From: Fredinandcohnia onubensis
GTDB lineage: Bacteria; Bacillota; Bacilli; Bacillales; Bacillaceae_L
NCBI RefSeq assembly: GCF_031181385.1
Contig: NZ_JAPSKV010000008.1
Span: 115,235-179,234, forward strand
Direction: 5' to 3'
DNA: 64,000 nt
Position 1 is the first letter of the stretch. Every line of letters begins with the position of its first letter. Under the pieces are notes generated by a model. It did not search any database. It had not been told where the DNA came from and saw only the letters and a program-made list of their open reading frames with translations. The position numbers were made by a program, and so were the translations under genes. Positions 59,005-64,000 of the stretch are shown piece by piece.

Positions 59005-60762
59005 TTACGTGTTTAGTCCTTTTAATAGGTACTCTTCAAATGCTTGACTATTCAATGGTTTGCTAAAGTAAAAACCTTGTCCAAATAATAAACCATCTTT
59101 GTTTAGTTCGTTGACGTGCTCCTGTAGCTCGATTCCTTCTGCAATTACATTTAAACCTAGAGTTGTTGCCAAAGTTAGAACGGATTTTACAATTGCTCTG
59201 CTTTCTTCATTCACATGGATATCTTTAATGAATGAAGCATCCACCTTTAATGTATCAATTGGAAGGTGCTTAAGGTAACTTAGTGAACTATATCCTGTTC
59301 CGAAATCATCAATTGAAATTTGAATTCCCAACTGGCGGATTTCTTCAAGGATGGACGCGGCATCATTAACATCCATAAAAACACTTTCTGTTACTTCCAT
59401 TTCGAGCCACTTTGGGTCTAAATCCGTTTCTTTCAGTATTCGCTTGACTGAATTGATAAAATTAGCATCCTCAAGCTGTCGGATGGATACATTAACTGAA
59501 ATAACCAATGATTGATATCCTTTTTCTTGCCATTTTTTCATTTGCCTACAGCTTTCCTGCAAGATCCATTCCCCTAACGGCACAATTAATCCAGTTTCTT
59601 CAGCCAGTGATATAAATTTACCAGGTGGAATGGTGCCCAACTCCGGATGTTTCCATCTAACTAAAGCCTCCATCCCAATTAATGTTTGGGTAGAGAGATT
59701 TAGTTTTGGTTGGTATTCCAGATAAAACTGTTCTTCTTTTATTGCCATTCTCATTGCATTTTCTAACAACCTACGTTCTAATGATTCATTTTTAATTTTA
59801 CTATTAAAGAGTAAATAATGATTTTTCCCTTTACTTTTAACATTATAAAGGGCATCATCTGCATTCTTAATCAATTCCCTCGATGTATCCCCGTCGTTGG
59901 GATAAGTAGCGACTCCAATACTGCATGTCATGATATACTCCTGCCCCGAAATTGAGATTGGAGAGTTAAATTTCGTTAGAATTCGTGAAACATATTTTTT
60001 TAAATCCTCTTCGTCTTTTATATCCCTTAACAATACGATAAATTCATCCCCGCCAACACGACCTACTAGATCGCTTGGACGTATCGCATCCTTTATATTT
60101 CTTGCAGCTTCAATTAATACTTGATCACCTACATCATGTCCCCACTGATCGTTAATCGATTTAAAATTATCTAGATCAATGAATAGGACGGACATTTTAG
60201 TCGACGAGGCTCTATGTTTCCTGTCAAGAATTTCCCTATTCAACTCATTCATAAAAGATCGTCGATTCGGCAGATTTGTTAATGAGTCATGAAAAGCCAA
60301 ATGATATATTTTTTGTTCGAATATCTTTCTAAATCGAATATCACGCATGACCACAAGGATTAAATCATTTTTTGAAAATGATGATTTATCAATGACACTA
60401 AAACTGGCTTCTATATCAATATAATCCCCTTTGTGATCACGGATACGAATTTCTATATGTCTAACTGTTTTTTTCCTCTTGCAAAAGATCCTTATTTCCT
60501 TATTAACCATCGCTTGATCATCTGGATGAATCATTTCAAAAAGATTAAGATGTCTGATGGAAGATAAGTCATATTTTAATATAGCTTCAAAGGATGGAGA
60601 TGCATATTGAAATGAGCCGTCTACTTCAATGAGACTAATTAAATCTGTTGTATTTTCAGCTATCAATCTATATTTTTCGTTTTGTTCATCTTCTACTTGT
60701 TTTGCTAATTTAGAGCTTATGGATTTATCAGAGTAACCTAGAGTACGATGTATGTTTTCCAT
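59005..60762 (-). CDS. PAS-GGDEF-EAL c-di-GMP signalling protein
   Basis: 585 residues, start after AAAGGAG. PAS (about 28-150; LIAENTTDLISLIEVDGSFQYASPSFEAIL), GGDEF (about 160-315) with intact VGGDEF and a product-inhibition site RPSD five residues before it, then EAL (about 330-575) with MEALVRW, NVSIRQ, EVTES, IDDFGTGYSSL, KVDASFI, EGIE and GQGFYFSKPL. Both enzymatic halves look competent, so it could make or break c-di-GMP depending on the PAS signal. No membrane segment. Monocistronic. Confidence 0.95.
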   Translation of the reverse strand: MENIHRTLGYSDKSISSKLAKQVEDEQNEKYRLIAENTTDLISLIEVDGSFQYASPSFEAILKYDLSSIRHLNLFEMIHPDDQAMVNKEIRIFCKRKKTVRHIEIRIRDHKGDYIDIEASFSVIDKSSFSKNDLILVVMRDIRFRKIFEQKIYHLAFHDSLTNLPNRRSFMNELNREILDRKHRASSTKMSVLFIDLDNFKSINDQWGHDVGDQVLIEAARNIKDAIRPSDLVGRVGGDEFIVLLRDIKDEEDLKKYVSRILTKFNSPISISGQEYIMTCSIGVATYPNDGDTSRELIKNADDALYNVKSKGKNHYLLFNSKIKNESLERRLLENAMRMAIKEEQFYLEYQPKLNLSTQTLIGMEALVRWKHPELGTIPPGKFISLAEETGLIVPLGEWILQESCRQMKKWQEKGYQSLVISVNVSIRQLEDANFINSVKRILKETDLDPKWLEMEVTESVFMDVNDAASILEEIRQLGIQISIDDFGTGYSSLSYLKHLPIDTLKVDASFIKDIHVNEESRAIVKSVLTLATTLGLNVIAEGIELQEHVNELNKDGLLFGQGFYFSKPLNSQAFEEYLLKGLNT

Positions 60763-60952
60763 TTTTTAAACTCCTTTAAAAGTTTACAATTACTATTTTT
60801 AATACCTAGCAGAAGTAAAGGCTAAATATGTAAGTGTGAACTTTCTTGAATGATTTTATATTAGCATCAACTCAGGTTTTGCGTCAATTTAAAGATTCTT
60901 AAATTCAAGATATCTTACATTCGAATGAATATAGAAAATTTAATATCGTTAA

Positions 60953-60982
60953 AAAGAGTGAACCTTAAAAGGCTCACTCTTT
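60953..60982 (-). terminator. Terminator of the UvrA-like gene
   Basis: Stem AAAGAGTGAACC / GGCTCACTCTTT with a 6-nt loop, followed on the minus strand by TTTTTAACG. Confidence 0.8.
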
Positions 60983-61061
60983 CTCAAACGAAATTTCTAA
61001 ATTTTTTCAGACGATAAAGTAGTTTTCTAGATCTCCGAATATTGAGGTCAGTACCCTCATT

Positions 61062-63342
61062 TTAATTGTTATGTGCGATCACTCCATGCTTTAACCATTT
61101 CGCTGTTAATGTTTCTGCCCGTAACATCTCTTCTGGTGTGCCTTCAAAAATAAGATGTCCTCCTTTTTTTCCTCCTCCTGGACCTAATTCAATTACCCAG
61201 TCGCTCGCCGCTATAAAGTTTAGATTGTGTTCGATTATGATGACAGAATTACCTCTGGTTACGAGATTTTGAAATACGTCTAATAGTTTTTCATTATCTT
61301 CTGTGTGTAGCCCTAAGGATGGCTCGTCTAATAGATAGATTTGTCCTTCTTTTTGTAAGTGGCTAGCGAGCTTTAGACGTTGGATTTCCCCTCCGCTTAG
61401 AGAACTTGTTGTCTGTCCTAAAGTCAGATACCCTAAACCTACTTCTTTAAGTGTACGCACTCTTTTTATGATTTTGGGTATATTAAAATAACGAATAGCC
61501 TCATCTATAGTTAAATCTAATATTTCTACTATATTTTTATTCTGATATTTGTAGGACAGCGCTTCATCTGAATATCTCGAACCGCCACATGTTTCACAAG
61601 GTATTGTCACAGGATCTGCAAATGCTACATCTGGGGTTATTACTCCTTTTCCATTGCAGATAGGGCATGCCCCTACGGAGTTAAAGCTGAATAAACCCGC
61701 TGGTTGTCCTGTTTCTTTTGAAAATGTTGCGCGAATATCGTCCATGATCCCCATATATGTAGCCAGGGTCGAACGATTGGAGATTCCTATGCTACCTTGG
61801 CCTACCATTATGGTCTCAGGATATTCTTCCACAAATGCTTCCAACATTAGTGAGCTTTTACCTGAACCTGACACTCCACAAATCGAGACTAAGGCATTTT
61901 TAGGAATGTGTACGCTTATATTCTTCAGGTTATTGGTAGCTGCTTTTTTGATTCTAAAATAACTTTTTACATCCCTTGGACTTCTATTTATGTTTAATTT
62001 ATGGTTTAAAGCTGTTGCGGTGGGAGAGTTCTTTAGGCCTTCTATTTTTCCTTGATAGAGAACCTCTCCTCCATTTACACCTGCTCCTGGTCCCATTTCA
62101 ATTACTTCATCCGCTACTTTTATGACTGATAGATTGTGTTCAATTACAATTACGGTATTGTGTTGGTCTTTTATCCTTTTTAGCATATGTATTAACATAT
62201 CCGCTTCTTCTGGATGGAGCCCTGCACTTGGTTCGTCGAAAATGTATGTAATATTGTTTAAACTGCTCCCTAAATGACGAGCAATTTTTACCCTTTGAGC
62301 TTCGCCACTAGCCAGAGTGCCCATTTTTCTTGATAGACTCAAATATCCTAATCCCATATCGACTAGTTGTTTCACATGTGGGATTATTTGTTGTGCAATT
62401 GATTCTCCCATCGGGTCTTTGATGTTCTTTAGTTCTTCTATTATGTCTGGAAGCTCTAATTGATCGTAGTCTGCGATGTTTAAGTCATTTATTCTACATT
62501 CTAATACCTCTGGATTCAGGCAAGAGCCTTGGCAGGTTGGGCATAATGAATGTGTAGAAACGGCCAATACATCATCTTGGGATACTTCTTTTAGCTTTGT
62601 GATATCTCTGTTTATATAAAGTCGCGTAAATCGAGGCAATAGCCCATCCCACTCATGATCCTGAGGTCCATTTTTCGTATGAAACGGCGCATAGACTTTT
62701 TCACCTTCTCGGGGACCATATAATAGCAACTGGAGTTCTTCTTTTGAGTAGTCCTTTATAGGTTTATCTGGATTGAATAAACCACCAGTCATCATCCATC
62801 TGCCTTGCCAGCCAGATGGCGACAACGGCAAAAAATTTCACTGCGTATTCTCGAAGTGATTGATTGAAATCGATTATCTTATTTAAGTCCGGCGTAATGA
62901 CCTCCCCAAATCCACCACATTCTGGACATCTGCCAAAGGAACTTTGACTCGAAAAATCGGTGGCAGAACCTATGGATGGTTTTCCTATCCTTGAGAATAA
63001 AAGTCTAATCAATGGATCTATATCCATATAGGTGCCTACTGTTGAGCGAGAATTCCCCCCTATCGGCCTTTGTTCTACAACTATAACTGGGCTTAAGTTT
63101 TGCATAAGATCTGCGTGAGGTCTTTCATACCTTGGCATTTGATTTCTGACATAGAGAGGATAGTTCATTGTCATTTGTCTTCTGCTTTCTGTTGCTAATG
63201 TATCAAAAACAACTGAACTCTTTCCTGAGCCTGAAAGACCAGTAAATACGATGATTTTTTCTTTTGGTATAGTTAAATCTATATTTTTTAGATTATGTTC
63301 TTTTAATCCTCTTAAAATAATTTCATCTTTTATATCAGACAT
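61062..63342 (-). pseudogene. UvrA-like ABC ATPase, single-base frameshift
   Basis: The whole span would encode about 760 residues, the size of the short UvrA paralogues (DrrC-like) that lack the UvrB-binding insert. The first part (63342 to about 62830) carries Walker A GLSGSGKSSVVFDTL and CPECGGFGEV. The second part (about 62830 to 61062) carries CPTCQGSC, GEAQRVKIARHL, CGVSGSGKSSLM, CPICNGKG with CETCGG and LSGGEIQRLKLASHL. The frames meet at a run of six A (62830-62835, plus strand); removing one restores the reading ...EYAVKF-LPLSPSGWQGRWMM. Either a true inactivation, a phase-variable run or a sequencing error. Start behind AAAGGATG. Confidence 0.85.
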
Positions 63343-63439
63343 GTTACCATCCTTTCTATATTAATCTACTATGTTGTTTTCAGTTCATTACAAGTTTAGC
63401 CACCCCTAACAGGAGGAATACCTTTCCTTATCGAAGATT

Positions 63440-63901
63440 GTTCTAATTAGAACAAGCGAGTCTCGTGTAAAGTCCTTCATCGGCGTTATGAAGGCCCGTA
63501 CGAACAAGCGAGTCTCGTGCAAAGTCCTTCATCGGCGTTATGAAGTCTCGAACGAGCATGTCCGTCTCGTGTAAAGTCCTTCATCACGGTTATGAAGGCC
63601 CGTACGAACAAGCGAGTCTCGTGCAAAGTCCTTCATCGGCGTTATGAAGTCTCGAACGAGCATGTCAGTCTCGTGTAAAGTCCTTCATCGGCGTTATGAA
63701 GGCCCGAACGAACAAGCGAGTCTCGTGCAAAGTCCTTCATCGGCGTTATGAAGGCCCGTACGAGCATGTCCGTCTCGTGCAAAGTCCTTCATCGGCGTTA
63801 TGAAGGCCCGTACGAGCATGTCCGTCTCGTGCAAAGTCCTCCATCGGCGTTATGAAGGCCCGTACGAGCATGTCAGTCTCGTGTAAAGTCCTTCATCGGC
63901 G
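63440..63901 (-). repeat. 52-bp tandem repeat array, 9 copies, opposite orientation
   Basis: The anchor AAAGTCCTTCATC recurs every 52 bp from 63469 to 63885 (nine copies) without indels (one copy, at 63833, reads TCCTCCATC). Read on the minus strand each unit starts GATGAAGGACTTTAC or TTGC, like the array at 3434-4213, then diverges in the core (ACGAGACTCG, GTTCGTACGGGCCTTCATAACGCC). The unit length is identical. The last unit stops part-way at about 63,901, where unrelated GC-rich sequence begins. Confidence 0.93.
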
Positions 63902-64000
63902 TCCTCACCCTCCCCGCACAGCAGGGAGGGTGAGGTTGTCGCTCATGTCTCGGATCTCTCCCTAGCGCAGCCTGGGCTGGATCTTGTCGATGAAAATGGT
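63902..64000. other. GC-rich segment interrupting the repeat array; possible mobile-element edge
   Basis: The last 100 bases are markedly richer in GC than the window. They open with an 11-bp inverted repeat (CTCACCCTCCC / GGGAGGGTGAG, about 63904-63933), followed by ATGTCTCGGATCTCTCCC-type sequence. On the minus strand a short open stretch ends IFIDKIQPRLR-stop near 63962, which could be the tail of a transposase or reverse-transcriptase gene. Too short to identify. Confidence 0.35.

Noticed and set aside
63440..63901. CRISPR array at the right end
   Set aside because: Same reason: contiguous 52-bp units, no spacers.
1..64000. tRNA, rRNA or complete insertion sequence
   Set aside because: None recognised on either strand; only a possible element edge at the right end.

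Overview
This is a low-GC chromosomal window from a Bacillaceae member (Bacillus sensu lato). Evidence: strong AGGAGG ribosome binding sites with frequent GTG/TTG starts, sigma-A promoters, ydaO-type and lysine riboswitches, and close relatives of B. subtilis gene sets (yrk-type persulfide genes, ybcCDFI-type dabA/dabB, ktrAB, SpoOM, DUF1541, FIMAH). No tRNA, rRNA, complete insertion sequence or CRISPR array was seen. The genus cannot be fixed from sequence alone.

Layout. 1-5 kb: a two-component system (kinase cut by the window edge, OmpR-type regulator) with a small exported protein, a YVTN-propeller lipoprotein and a DUF1541 lipoprotein; three promoters share a direct repeat TCTGCA-N5-TCTGCA. 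3.4-4.2 kb: 15 tandem copies of a 52-bp repeat whose relative reappears, inverted, at the right end (63.4-63.9 kb). 5-12 kb: a persulfide/sulfane-sulfur cluster (CstR repressor, TauE/SafE transporter, rhodanese-dioxygenase, TusA-rhodanese, two single rhodaneses, TusA, CoA-disulfide reductase-rhodanese, DsrE) carrying at least five and possibly seven 14-bp CstR-like operators. 12-22 kb: mixed metabolism (cytosine-deaminase-like amidohydrolase, Fe-ADH, DUF3231 with an FAD oxidoreductase, azoreductase, ArsR-SRPBCC pair, SDR, HAD hydrolase).

22-33 kb: a defence region. A complete four-gene Wadjet system (jetD-jetA-jetB-jetC, most like type III) with overlapping genes is followed, after a terminator, by a bicistron of a STAND NTPase with TPRs and a PGRP-type amidase without signal peptide. 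This bicistron is the best candidate for a poorly described system. 33-37.5 kb: a secreted beta-propeller/FIMAH protein, a short SpoOM-like protein and a small hypothetical. 37.5-40 kb: c-di-AMP riboswitch, ktrB-ktrA potassium transport and a decayed YidC fragment. 40-45.4 kb: DabA/DabB inorganic-carbon uptake with a carbonic-anhydrase-like protein and DUF2294.

45.6-48.4 kb: a polar amino acid ABC transporter behind a lysine riboswitch, so probably lysine uptake. 48.5-49.7 kb: nucleoside transporter. 49.9-56.3 kb: a hydroxyacid/sugar-acid operon (split UxaA-family dehydratase, LarA-family racemase/epimerase, KdgT permease, glycerate kinase) divergent from a CdaR-type regulator. 56.3-63.3 kb: APC permease, CDF cation exporter, PAS-GGDEF-EAL protein and a UvrA paralogue broken by a single-base frameshift in a homopolymer. 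The window closes with the second 52-bp array, cut mid-unit at about 63,901 by GC-rich sequence of different character.
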